From NCBI RefSeq assembly GCF_014207935.1, contig NZ_JACHLL010000009.1:1-40886 (forward strand): a stretch of DNA of 40,886 bases, read 5' to 3'. The translations under genes and the position numbers were made by a program. Below, in pieces: positions 1 to 8,126 of the stretch; within the stretch, counting starts at the first letter, position 1, and every line of letters starts with the position of its first letter. Source of the DNA: Pseudomonas fluvialis. GTDB taxonomy: Bacteria > Pseudomonadota > Gammaproteobacteria > Pseudomonadales > Pseudomonadaceae. The notes beneath the pieces were generated by a model that was not told the origin of the DNA, ran no database searches, and saw only the letters and a program-made list of their open reading frames with translations.

Positions 1-130
1 CGACACACTAGGAGCCCCTAGGGCCTCTGGGCGCAGCTAAAACACCCCAATATCCAGCTATCCATCACCCGCTGCGTTTTTACACGGTCTGGGCCGGTAG
101 CGGCCTGTGCCAGAAGGCAGCAACCGGCCC

Positions 131-1210
131 TTAGCTGTTCTGTGCCCAGTGCTGCGGCAGGTTGATGAAGTCGATCAGCTCGCGCAGTCGTCCGTGATCG
201 CGGCCATTGAACTGGAAGGCCAGGCGGATCAGGTCGCAGAACTCCGGCTCATCGCTTTCCAGCTCGCAGTAGGGACGCTGCTGGAAGTCACCGGCGACAC
301 ACAGGTCGCGGAATTCCTTGTGCAGGGTCTTCAACGCCGGCTCGCTGAGCGGATGGTTCAGGCGCATGACGAACTGCTCCTTGAGCCAGCGACTGGAGTG
401 GAAGTTGCGGTAGAAACGGGCGATCTCCTGTACGGCATCCTCGGCTGTATGGACCAGCCGCACCAGGCGCAGGTCGCTGGGCAGGATGTAGTGATTGGCT
501 TCCAGCTGCGCGCGCATGAACTCCAGGGCGCCATGCCAGTAGCGACCGTCCGGTTGGTCGAGCAGGACCACCGGGACCAGCGGGCTCTTGCCGGTCTGGA
601 TCAGGGTCAGTACCTCCAGCGCTTCGTCGAGGGTGCCGAAGCCGCCAGGACAGAGCACCAGCGCATCGGCTTCCTTGACGAAGAACAGCTTGCGCAGGAA
701 GAAGAAGTGAAACGACAGCAGATTGCCGGTGCCTTCGACCACGGCGTTGGCATGCTGCTCGAAGGGCAGGGTGATATTGAAGCCCAGGCTGTTCTCGCTG
801 CCGGCACCTTCATGGGCGGCAGCCATGATGCCTTCCCCGGCGCCGGTAATGACCATCAGGTTGTAGCGCGCCAGCGCCTCACCCAGCTGGCGTGCCAGGT
901 CATACAGTGGATGGTCGGTGGGTGTGCGGGCCGAGCCAAAGACGGTGACCTTGCGCCGACGCTTGAACTGTTCGAGCAGGCTGAAGGCCATTTCCATTTC
1001 GCGCAGGGTCTGCAGCATGATCTTGGCGTCCCAGCGGTTGCGGTCGGCCTGGGCCATGCGCGCCACGCTCATGAACATTTCCTGGTATAGCGCGGCATTC
1101 GGACTGTTTGGCGGGGTGGTGTTGCGGGCCAGCTCAGCCACTTGCTGGGTCAGGTCGATGCTGCTGGTCTGGAAGTGACGGGAAAGATAGTCATCCGGTT
1201 CGTAAGGCAT
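131..1210 (-). CDS. LOG family protein (TIGR00730-like Rossmann fold)
   Basis: Cytosolic protein of the LOG/lysine-decarboxylase-like family, whose studied members cleave the N-glycosidic bond of nucleoside 5'-monophosphates, including cytokinin precursors. Visible motifs are GAGEGIM at about residues 123-129, an arginine-lysine pair at 173-174, and the family hallmark PGGFGTLDE at 188-196. The N-terminal 85 residues and the C-terminal extension make it longer (359 aa) than the roughly 200-aa plant-type LOGs. The ATG at 1210 is preferred over the in-frame GTG at 1240 because an AGGAG sits 7 nt upstream of it. It follows the MBL nuclease gene on the same strand, 138 bp away. The substrate in this organism is not evident. 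Confidence 0.85.
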   Translation of the reverse strand: MPYEPDDYLSRHFQTSSIDLTQQVAELARNTTPPNSPNAALYQEMFMSVARMAQADRNRWDAKIMLQTLREMEMAFSLLEQFKRRRKVTVFGSARTPTDHPLYDLARQLGEALARYNLMVITGAGEGIMAAAHEGAGSENSLGFNITLPFEQHANAVVEGTGNLLSFHFFFLRKLFFVKEADALVLCPGGFGTLDEALEVLTLIQTGKSPLVPVVLLDQPDGRYWHGALEFMRAQLEANHYILPSDLRLVRLVHTAEDAVQEIARFYRNFHSSRWLKEQFVMRLNHPLSEPALKTLHKEFRDLCVAGDFQQRPYCELESDEPEFCDLIRLAFQFNGRDHGRLRELIDFINLPQHWAQNS

Positions 1211-1348
1211 ACCGATACTCCTGAGGTATGTGTACGGCACTGACCACCGGGGCGCAGTGTCGCGCGGATCCTGTCAGTAGTATGGCTGCTTGTGACCCGT
1301 GTGCCGGGCAAAAGTGCCGAGCCAGCTGTAACCGGATGACTCAGGGGC

Positions 1349-2752
1349 TCAGATGACGATCTGCTCGCCCGGCTCGGGGATGTTGGCGTCCCAGTTCAGG
1401 CGGCTTTTCAGTTCGCCCTGTAGCACCTTCATCTTTTCTAGTTCGCCGTGGACCAGATAAAGCTCCGGGTGGTGGTCGAAGTGGCTGACCCAGTCGATCA
1501 GCTGCGATTGCCCAGCATGAGCCGAGAAACCGCCCAGGGTGTGCACCTTGGCCTTGACCGCAATGCGCTGGTGCAGCACGCGCACCGTCGGTGCTCCATC
1601 GACGATGTTGCGGCCGAGGGTGCCGGCGGCCTGGAAACCGGGGAACACGAGGTGGCACTCACTGCGCCAGAGGTTGTGCTTGAAGTGGTGGACGATGCGT
1701 CCGCCGGTGCACATGCCGCTGCCAGCGATGATGATGGCGCCGCTCTTGATCCGGTTGATCGCCATGGAGTCTTCCGGCGAGGCGGTGATGCGCAGCGGCG
1801 GCAACCACTTGCGCAGGTCACCATTACCGTTTTGCTGGATCAGGGCGCGGTCCTGCTCGTCGAACTGGTCGTGGAAGCGCGCATAGATCTGGTTGGCGCG
1901 GTTAGCCATGGGGCTGTCGAGGAACACCGCTTGCTGTGGCAGGCGCCCCTCATGGTAGAAGCGGCCAAGGTAGTAGAGCAGGTCCTGGGTGCGGCCAACG
2001 GCGAAAGACGGAATCAGCACATTGCCACCATCACGATGGGCCTGCTGGAGAATCTCGGCCAGCTCGTCGATGGTCTCTTCGCTGCAGCGATGATCGCGGT
2101 CACCGTAGGTCGACTCCATCAGCACCACGTCGGCGCGGTCGAGGAAGGTCGGGTCCTGCATCAGGGGCGAACAGGTATTGCCCAGATCACCGGAGAACAC
2201 CAGGCGCCGCGTCAGGTGGTGGTCGTGTATTTCCAGCTCGACGATGGCCGAGCCGAGGATGTGCCCGGCATTGTGGAAGGTCACGCTGATCCCCGGAGCC
2301 ACTTCATGGGCCTGGCCGTAGGGCAGCGGCTGACGGCGCTTGAGGGCGCGCTCGGTGTCCACCGTGTTGTACAGCGGCTTGACCTCGGGTTTGCCCAGGC
2401 GCGCGCGCCATTTGTTCTCCCACTCGGCGTCGTGCTCCTGAATGTGTGCCGAGTCCAGCAGCATCAGCTCGATCAGTTCGCAGGTTGCATGGGTGGCAAA
2501 GATCGGTCCGCGAAAGCCCGAGGCGACCAGGCGTGGCAGTAAGCCGGAGTGATCGAGGTGAGCGTGGGAGAGCACCACGGCGTTGATCGACGCCGGATCG
2601 AACGGGAAAGGCTGTTCGTTGGCCTGTTCTTCTTCGCGCCGCCCCTGGCGCATGCCGCACTCAAGGAGGACACGACTGCCCTCGCGGGATTCGAGCAGGT
2701 AGCACGAACCGGTGACTTGCTGGATGGCGCCGAGGAACGTAAGCAGGGCCAT
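1349..2752 (-). CDS. MBL-fold beta-CASP nuclease
   Basis: Metallo-beta-lactamase-fold hydrolase with an inserted beta-CASP domain, the architecture of CPSF73/INTS11-like RNA nucleases. The zinc-binding motif HAHLDH is at residues 63-68, a further metal-binding His lies in AGHILGSA (162-169), and the aspartate motif is SGDLG (187-191). ESTYGDR (213-219) opens the beta-CASP region, followed by AGSGMCTGG and a C-terminal GFSAHA. All expected metal ligands appear to be present, so an active nuclease is likely. Length is 467 aa, usual for the bacterial family. The start has GGAG 7 nt upstream. It is divergent from the phosphoketolase-like gene. The RNA targets are unknown. Confidence 0.9.
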   Translation of the reverse strand: MALLTFLGAIQQVTGSCYLLESREGSRVLLECGMRQGRREEEQANEQPFPFDPASINAVVLSHAHLDHSGLLPRLVASGFRGPIFATHATCELIELMLLDSAHIQEHDAEWENKWRARLGKPEVKPLYNTVDTERALKRRQPLPYGQAHEVAPGISVTFHNAGHILGSAIVELEIHDHHLTRRLVFSGDLGNTCSPLMQDPTFLDRADVVLMESTYGDRDHRCSEETIDELAEILQQAHRDGGNVLIPSFAVGRTQDLLYYLGRFYHEGRLPQQAVFLDSPMANRANQIYARFHDQFDEQDRALIQQNGNGDLRKWLPPLRITASPEDSMAINRIKSGAIIIAGSGMCTGGRIVHHFKHNLWRSECHLVFPGFQAAGTLGRNIVDGAPTVRVLHQRIAVKAKVHTLGGFSAHAGQSQLIDWVSHFDHHPELYLVHGELEKMKVLQGELKSRLNWDANIPEPGEQIVI

Positions 2753-2898
2753 GTTCGATCTCCATTGGCTGAAGGGGCCGGATCGGCTGATGGAGCAAGC
2801 TTGGCAGTAGAACGGCCGGTTCGCCTTGATACATGTCAGGATGAAAATATGCGCGTCTGCCTAGACTGCACGATATAGCTGACATGGAGTGGTGCTCA

Positions 2899-5304
2899 AT
2901 GACGCAGATTTTCCCCGATAGCGCGACGCTGGATAGCCACGCCGGCACTGAACCCGAGTTTGCCCGCTGGCGTGCCGGCTATGGCGTGATCGTTCATGAT
3001 CTGGCTACCCAGGCGGCGGTTTACCGCATGGCGCACCAACTGGTGCAGGCTGGGCTGCAGGCGGATCTGGCCAGCGCCTATCGGTTGTTCACTGCCCTCG
3101 ATCGACTGAGCAGTGCCGCCCTGTGGCTGGTGGTGCACATGACCTATGCCCGGCGCGTGCGCTGCAGCGGCGAGGCACTGGGCGCCGACGACTTCAAGGC
3201 GCAGCCCGAAGGCCATACGGGCGGGGCGCTGAATATGGTGCCGGCCTATGCCGGCTACCTGGGGCTCAATGCCCTGACCGGACAGACCCGCGCCTGGCTG
3301 ATGGGGCAGGGCCACTGCGTGGCGGCGATCGAGAGCCTGAACCTGTTCACCGACAACCTCCACCCCGAGCAGCAGCAGCGCTATGCCGACGGTGAGGCGG
3401 GCATGAGCCGTCTGGTCGCCGACTTTTACAGCTACGTGCAGGCGGCCGATGGCAGTGTGGCGGTGCCGCTGGGCAGCCACGTCAATCCGCACACCGCTGG
3501 CGGCATCGCCGAGGGCGGCTATCTCGGCTTTGCCGAGCTGATGTACACCCACATGCCGCTGCCCGGCGAGACGCTGGTGGCCTTCCTCTCTGACGGTGCT
3601 GCCGAGGAGCAGCGCGGCAGCGACTGGATGCCGCGCTGGTGGCGTGCCGAGGACTGTGGCACGGCGCTGCCGGTGATGATCGCCAATGGCCGGCGCATCG
3701 AGCAGCGTACCGAGCTGGGCACTGCCGTCGGCCTGGATGGCTTCTGCGAGCACCTGCGCCGCTGCGGTTTCGACCCGATCCGTTTCGATGGTCGCGACCC
3801 GGCCGCCTTTGTCTGCACGCTGTGGGAGATGGAGCAGCGCCTGGCACACCGCAAGCATGAGCTGGCCAACGGCGTGATCGGTTATCCGTTGCCGCTGCCC
3901 TACGCCATTGCCCAGACCGAGAAGGGCTTCGGCTTCTATGGCGCGGCCAGCAACGCCGCGCACAACCTGCCGCTGCCGGGTAATCCGCAGTGTGATGCGC
4001 AGGCGCGAGCGCTGTTCAACCAGCACGCCGGCAAACTCTGGGTGGCGCCGCAGGAGCTGGCCGACAGCGCTGCGCTGTTCGTCCACAGCCGTGCCGGGCG
4101 TGCCGCCGAGCGGGACAACCCGCTGGCCACACGGCGTCCGCCGCTGCCCCAGCTGCCGGCGCTGAACTACCGCAGCAGTGCGGCGTCGCCAATGTCGGCG
4201 CTGGATGATTTCTACCCGCAGCTGGTGGCGCTCAACCCGCACCTGCGTGCGCGGGTCGGCAACCCCGACGAGCTGGCCAGCAACAAGCTGGGTGGCGTAC
4301 TCAAGGCCCTGCGGCATCGCGTCAGTCAGCCGGAAGGGCCGCTGGAGGCGCTGGATGGCCAGATCATCACGGCGCTCAACGAAGAGGCGGTGGTCTCGGC
4401 CTGCCTGGCCAATCAGGGCGGACTAAACCTGGTGGCCAGCTACGAGGCGTTCTGTCCGAAGATGCTCGGCGCGGTACGCCAGAGCCTGATTTTTGCCCGC
4501 CTGCAGAAAGAGGCCGGGCGTCCGGCCGGCTGGCTGGGCTGGCCGCTGGTGGCGACCTCGCACACCTGGGAGAACGGCAAGAACCAGCAGTCGCACCAGG
4601 ACACCACCTTCTGCGAAGCCCTGCTGGGTGAGATGAACGACATGGTGCGGGTGCTCTTCCCGCTGGATTACAACAGCCTGCTGGCTCTGCTGCCCGGCAT
4701 CTACCAGAGCCGCGGGCAGTTGGCCTGCGTGGTGGCGGCCAAGCGCGAGCGCCCCTGTCATCTGAGTCCGGCGCAGGCCGAGCAACTGGCCCGAGACGGT
4801 GCCATCGTCCTGGCTGAGCAGGCCGGTCGTGATGCGCTGTTGCTGATCGCCACCGGCAGTTATCAGTTGGCCGAGGTGCAGCGCGCCGCCGAGCGTCTGG
4901 CGGCGGCGGGTATTGGTTATCGTCTGGTTTACCTGCAGGAGCCGGGGCGCTTCCGTGCGCCACGCGATGCCTGGGAGGCTGGTGCGGTGGCTGGCGAGGC
5001 GCTGCGCGAGGCAATCTTCCCGGCCGCCTACGGCAAGCGCCTGTGGCTGACCCACATGCGTCCGGAGGTGGCCCGTGGTCACCTCTGGCCGTTGTTCCCG
5101 CAGGCGGCACAGAGCGTCGTGCTGGGTTATCGCAACCGCGGCGGCACCCTCAACGAAGCCGGCATGCTGTTCGCCAATGGCTGCAGCTGGGCGCATGTCC
5201 TTTCGTCTTGTGCAGATTTGCTTGCCGGTAATGATGTGACACTCTTGTCCCAAGACGAGGCCGCTGCGGTGGCCGGTCAGGGAGACCCAAGCATCCTGCG
5301 CTGA
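2899..5304 (+). CDS. Thiamine-diphosphate enzyme, phosphoketolase/transketolase superfamily
   Basis: An 801-aa protein with the overall layout of xylulose-5-phosphate/fructose-6-phosphate phosphoketolases. The first TPP-domain motifs are HTGGALN (106-112), GQGH (136-139) and GGIAEGG (201-207). The metal/diphosphate motif reads SDGAAEEQRG (231-240) where transketolases have GDG. A second TPP-like domain contains LNEEAVVSAC, and the block HTWENGKNQQSHQD lies in the middle of the protein. I do not see the GHWGTTPG histidine motif expected near the N-terminus of classical phosphoketolases, so the reaction may differ. Related Pseudomonas proteins are, as I recall, named phosphoketolase or xylulose 5-phosphate 3-epimerase. 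The ATG at 2899 is chosen over 2884 because GGAG precedes it by 9 nt. Confidence 0.75.
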   Translation: MTQIFPDSATLDSHAGTEPEFARWRAGYGVIVHDLATQAAVYRMAHQLVQAGLQADLASAYRLFTALDRLSSAALWLVVHMTYARRVRCSGEALGADDFKAQPEGHTGGALNMVPAYAGYLGLNALTGQTRAWLMGQGHCVAAIESLNLFTDNLHPEQQQRYADGEAGMSRLVADFYSYVQAADGSVAVPLGSHVNPHTAGGIAEGGYLGFAELMYTHMPLPGETLVAFLSDGAAEEQRGSDWMPRWWRAEDCGTALPVMIANGRRIEQRTELGTAVGLDGFCEHLRRCGFDPIRFDGRDPAAFVCTLWEMEQRLAHRKHELANGVIGYPLPLPYAIAQTEKGFGFYGAASNAAHNLPLPGNPQCDAQARALFNQHAGKLWVAPQELADSAALFVHSRAGRAAERDNPLATRRPPLPQLPALNYRSSAASPMSALDDFYPQLVALNPHLRARVGNPDELASNKLGGVLKALRHRVSQPEGPLEALDGQIITALNEEAVVSACLANQGGLNLVASYEAFCPKMLGAVRQSLIFARLQKEAGRPAGWLGWPLVATSHTWENGKNQQSHQDTTFCEALLGEMNDMVRVLFPLDYNSLLALLPGIYQSRGQLACVVAAKRERPCHLSPAQAEQLARDGAIVLAEQAGRDALLLIATGSYQLAEVQRAAERLAAAGIGYRLVYLQEPGRFRAPRDAWEAGAVAGEALREAIFPAAYGKRLWLTHMRPEVARGHLWPLFPQAAQSVVLGYRNRGGTLNEAGMLFANGCSWAHVLSSCADLLAGNDVTLLSQDEAAAVAGQGDPSILR

Positions 5305-5319
5305 AGCAGGCGGGTCCGA

Positions 5320-5347
5320 CCAGAACAATAAAAACAAGATTCTGGAG
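5320..5347 (+). promoter_or_regulatory. Hairpin with A-rich Hfq/Crc-type loop over a Shine-Dalgarno site
   Basis: CCAGAA (5320-5325) and TTCTGG (5340-5345) can pair around a 14-nt A-rich loop. Two overlapping AAnAAnAA motifs occur here, AACAATAA (5324-5331) and AAAAACAA (5330-5337). The GGAG ribosome site (5344-5347) of the gene at 5355 begins inside the right arm. The layout suggests that Hfq/Crc binding or folding controls translation of the small protein. This is inference from motifs. Confidence 0.5.
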
Positions 5348-5354
5348 AACGCGT

Positions 5355-5552
5355 ATGCCCAAGCTGACGCTGGAACTGGATGTCGATCTTTACCGCCTGC
5401 TGGTGCAGGCTGCACGCAGCAACGACAGTTCGCTGGAAGATGAGTGCGTGCGTCGTCTGGAGGGTGGCGTGCGTCGCTCACGCTACGTCGAGGCGCTGCT
5501 TGCCGAGCTGCATGCCGATGCCGATGTGCCCAGGCAGCGCGACAAGGGCTGA
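5355..5552 (+). CDS. Small ribbon-helix-helix-like protein
   Basis: A 65-aa protein. The N-terminus PKLTLELDVDLYRLLVQAA looks like the beta-strand/first helix of a ribbon-helix-helix (Arc/MetJ-type) DNA-binding fold, and the following SSLEDECVRRLEGG fits a second helix. No toxin gene lies next to it, so an antitoxin role is not supported. It begins 50 bp after the phosphoketolase-like gene and has a good GGAG 7 nt before ATG, so the two are probably co-transcribed. A small hypothetical gene occupies the equivalent place in PAO1 as I recall. Function is unknown; binding to DNA or to a partner protein are both possible. Confidence 0.65.
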   Translation: MPKLTLELDVDLYRLLVQAARSNDSSLEDECVRRLEGGVRRSRYVEALLAELHADADVPRQRDKG

Positions 5553-5644
5553 CCCTGCACTGTCCGCTCCTGCTGCGCAGTGCTTTGTCGCTAGCGACTT
5601 AATTCAACCACTCCATCGCAATACGCGACGGGTTCATAAGCAAC

Positions 5645-5673
5645 AAAAAGCCCGGCCAAGTGCCGGGCTTTTT
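5645..5673. terminator. Bidirectional rho-independent terminator
   Basis: A GC-rich stem AGCCCGG/CCGGGCT is flanked by five A on the left and five T on the right, so it can work on both strands. It lies between the small RHH-like gene and the convergent gene ending at 5688. Confidence 0.85.
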
Positions 5674-5687
5674 GTTGGCCGGGCGTC

Positions 5688-6104
5688 TTACTCCAGGCCG
5701 CAGTCGGTCTGGGTGAAGCGCTCGGTCGCCACCGGCAGGTTGCTCTTGTACTCACTGAAGCTGTAGGTCAGTACGGCGCCGCGGGCGAGCAGCTGGCGGT
5801 AGCCGGTATTGCGGCAGACGCTGGCGGTCAGTTGCTGGCGCATGCTGTCGGGATTGCCGCGCATCTTGGCGGCATGCTCCGGGCGTACGCTGAGGTGGTT
5901 GATCAGCTGGTTGCCTTCGACCGTGTAGCCCTGGTCGAGGATGTCCTCGTTGATGGCGCGGGGCGTGCCGACGCTGCTTTCGCGGGCAACCTGTTCGAGC
6001 ATCTTGGTCAGTTCGTAATCCTTGAGGCTGGCCGCCTGCGCGGTGGCGGCCAGTGCGCAGGCGGCCAGGGTGCAGGTGAGGTTAACGGCAGTCAGGCGCA
6101 ACAT
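5688..6104 (-). CDS. Secreted QSregVF-family protein
   Basis: A 138-aa precursor with a signal peptide (MLRLTAVNLTCTLAACALA..., likely cut after AQA at about residue 24) and two cysteines in the mature part (near VCRNTGY and TDCGLE) that could form a disulfide. By position after the phosphoketolase block and by length it corresponds to PAO1 PA3611, whose family I recall as putative quorum-sensing-regulated virulence factor. The molecular role is unknown. The ATG at 6104 is chosen because GGAG lies 9 nt upstream and the signal peptide starts there; the longer in-frame reading upstream is not protein-like. Confidence 0.75.
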   Translation of the reverse strand: MLRLTAVNLTCTLAACALAATAQAASLKDYELTKMLEQVARESSVGTPRAINEDILDQGYTVEGNQLINHLSVRPEHAAKMRGNPDSMRQQLTASVCRNTGYRQLLARGAVLTYSFSEYKSNLPVATERFTQTDCGLE

Positions 6105-6268
6105 GAGGTAAGGCTCCACTCGGGCGAAAATCCTTGGACCGGCCATCCGTGCCGGCAGTTCAGTGGTCATTCTACCCGTCGCCGCGCCCCTGGTCTGCTG
6201 GACGACCTGCGCCCGCAGGTCGCAGAGGGCCTGATAGACTGCGCGCCTTTTTCTCCAGTGTTCTGCCC

Positions 6269-7027
6269 ATGAGCGATAGCGCCAACTCCTCTTTACCCTC
6301 TCACCCGGTAGCACGCCTGCGTGCCGAGCGTCTGGCGCGTGCCAGCAAGCCCTTTCTGGCCCGTGGTGGGCGTGCCGAGCGCTGCGAGCAGTGCCGCGTC
6401 GCCCCGGAATACTGTCTGTGCCACCTGCGCCCACAGGTGCCGTCGCGCTCGGCGGTCTGCCTGGTGATGCACGATCAGGAGTCGCTCAAACCGAGCAATA
6501 CCGGCTGGCTGATTGCCGATGTGGTGGCCGATACATTCGCCTATGGCTGGTTGCGCACAGAGGTGGATGAGCGCCTGCTGGCCCTGCTCGATGATCCGCA
6601 GTACCAGGCTTATCTGGTCTTTCCGGGCGAGTTCGTCGAGCCGGCGCGGGTTACCCACGAGGTGCGGCAGGAGGAGGGCAAGCGGCCGCTGTTCATCCTG
6701 CTCGATGCCACCTGGCCGGAGGCGCGCAAGATGTTCCGCAAGAGCCCTTATCTGGAGCGTTTCCCGGTGCTCAGCCTGTTGCCCGAGCAGCTGTCACGTT
6801 ACCGCCTGCGTCGCTCCAAGCGGGATGATCATCTGTGCACTGCAGAGGTGGCGGCGCTGTGCCTGGGGCTGGCCGGCGACGAGCAGGCCGCCGCGGCGCT
6901 GGATGCCTATCTGGATGTGTTCGCCGAGCGCTACCTGGCGGCCAAGCGGCATATCGCCGTGGATGAGCAGAGCCCGGCGCACCAGGCCCTGCAACCCTTT
7001 CTGCGGCTGACCGATCCGGCTCAGTGA
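6269..7027 (+). CDS. tapT: tRNA-uridine aminocarboxypropyltransferase (DTW domain)
   Basis: TapT (formerly YfiP) transfers the 3-amino-3-carboxypropyl group of S-adenosylmethionine to uridine 47 of tRNAs, giving acp3U. The 252-aa protein has a four-cysteine probable zinc site (C39, C42, C49, C51), the family signature DATW at 146-149 (the DTW motif) and SxxxTGWLIADV upstream. The ATG at 6269 fits the family start; the upstream in-frame extension is not conserved-looking. No strong Shine-Dalgarno is visible. Its stop overlaps that of the convergent EamA gene by 7 bp. Confidence 0.85.
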   Translation: MSDSANSSLPSHPVARLRAERLARASKPFLARGGRAERCEQCRVAPEYCLCHLRPQVPSRSAVCLVMHDQESLKPSNTGWLIADVVADTFAYGWLRTEVDERLLALLDDPQYQAYLVFPGEFVEPARVTHEVRQEEGKRPLFILLDATWPEARKMFRKSPYLERFPVLSLLPEQLSRYRLRRSKRDDHLCTAEVAALCLGLAGDEQAAAALDAYLDVFAERYLAAKRHIAVDEQSPAHQALQPFLRLTDPAQ

Positions 7028-7905
7028 GCGGCGGCCGCCTTGCGCGGCCACAGCTGGGCCAGCAGCATGCCGGCGAACATCAGGGCGCAACCGATATAGC
7101 CCTTGAGTGCCAGTTCCTCGCTGAGGAACACAGCGCCTGCTATGGCGGCGAAGACAGCCTCCAGCGACAGGATGATCGCCGCGTGGGAGGCGATGGCGTG
7201 CTGCTGAGCCACTACCTGCAGGGTGTAGCCGATGCCCACGGCGATCAGGCCGCCATACAGCAGCGCCGGCCCGGCCTGGAGGATGGCGTCTAAGCGGATT
7301 TCCTCCAGCACGGCGGCGAGGATCAGGCTGACCACTGCGCAGGTGATGAACTGGATCACGGCCAGGCGAATGGCGTCATGCCGGCTGGCAAAGAAGCCCA
7401 CCAGCAGCACATGCACGCCCCACACGCAGGCTCCGGCCAGCTGCAGCCAGTCGCCGGAGGCTACCTGGAAGTTGTCGCCGACGCTGAGCAGGAACATGCC
7501 CACCACCGCCAGCGAGGCGCCCAGCCAGGTGCCCAGGCCGGTCTTGTGGCCAAGCGCCAGGCCCAGCAGCGGCACGATGATCACGTACAGGCCGGTGATG
7601 AAGCCGGAGTTGGTCACACTGGTGAACAGCAGACCGACCTGTTGCAGGTTGATGCCCAGGGTCAGCGCCAAGCCCATGGCGATACCGCCGGCGAGCAGGC
7701 TGCGGTTGAAGGGTTCGTGCTTGGCCCCGGCCGGCTTCCAGAAGAACAGTGGCAGCAGCACCAGGGCGCCCATGGCGAAACGCAGGCCGGTGAACAGGAA
7801 GGGGCCAATGGCTTCCATACCGGCGCGCTGGGCGACGAATGCAGCGCCCCAGATCATGGCAGTCAGGAGCATCAGCAGGTCGGCGCGCAGGGCTTGGCGT
7901 GGCAT
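7021..7905 (-). CDS. EamA/DMT-family transporter
   Basis: A 294-aa inner-membrane protein with about ten hydrophobic segments in two repeated halves, the layout of drug/metabolite exporters of the EamA family. Typical features are AMIWGAAFVAQRAGM in the first helix, the GLRFAMGALVLLPL block, and LEAVFAAIAGAVFLSEEL in the second repeat. Substrates in this family range from amino acids to purines and cannot be read from sequence. The last helix ends with a short basic tail. It is convergent with tapT, and the two stop codons overlap. It stands alone on its strand. Confidence 0.9.
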   Translation of the reverse strand: MPRQALRADLLMLLTAMIWGAAFVAQRAGMEAIGPFLFTGLRFAMGALVLLPLFFWKPAGAKHEPFNRSLLAGGIAMGLALTLGINLQQVGLLFTSVTNSGFITGLYVIIVPLLGLALGHKTGLGTWLGASLAVVGMFLLSVGDNFQVASGDWLQLAGACVWGVHVLLVGFFASRHDAIRLAVIQFITCAVVSLILAAVLEEIRLDAILQAGPALLYGGLIAVGIGYTLQVVAQQHAIASHAAIILSLEAVFAAIAGAVFLSEELALKGYIGCALMFAGMLLAQLWPRKAAAAH

Positions 7906-8107
7906 GGTACGGCTCTAATCCGGCGAAAAGGGAGGCCGCAGACTGTGCCGCAATCGTCCGAACTTGACCAGTGGGTTAACTGAAAGCAGAGGAACTTGTC
8001 GTTTATTCGCACAAGGCTTTCGCCTGGCTGTCACTCCTGTGCAAAATGGCGCACCTGAAAACCACTGGCAGCTCAGTGCGTGGCGCGGCATGACCGGTCA
8101 CGACGAC

Positions 8108-8120
8108 AAAAACAAAAGGA
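8108..8120 (+). promoter_or_regulatory. CA motif fused to the erdR ribosome-binding site
   Basis: AAAAACAA (8108-8115) matches the AAnAAnAA motif recognised by Hfq with Crc in Pseudomonas. It runs directly into AAAGGA, which is the likely ribosome site 6 nt before the ATG at 8127. This position would let Hfq/Crc block erdR translation during growth on preferred carbon sources. The inference is from motif and position only. Confidence 0.5.
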
Positions 8121-8126
8121 TTCGCC

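Noticed and set aside
91..130. GGGCCGGT / ACCGGCCC inverted repeat after the LOG gene as a terminator
   Set aside because: The loop is 24 nt and no T-run follows on the minus strand.
1448..2542. A 364-codon plus-strand frame over the MBL nuclease
   Set aside because: Shadow of a gene with complete metal-binding motifs.
5355..5552. Toxin-antitoxin module
   Set aside because: No toxin-like gene is next to the RHH-like protein; neighbours are metabolic or secreted proteins.
8066..8082. Sigma54-like site upstream of erdR
   Set aside because: The GG and GC elements are 9 rather than 10 bp apart and the consensus is poor.
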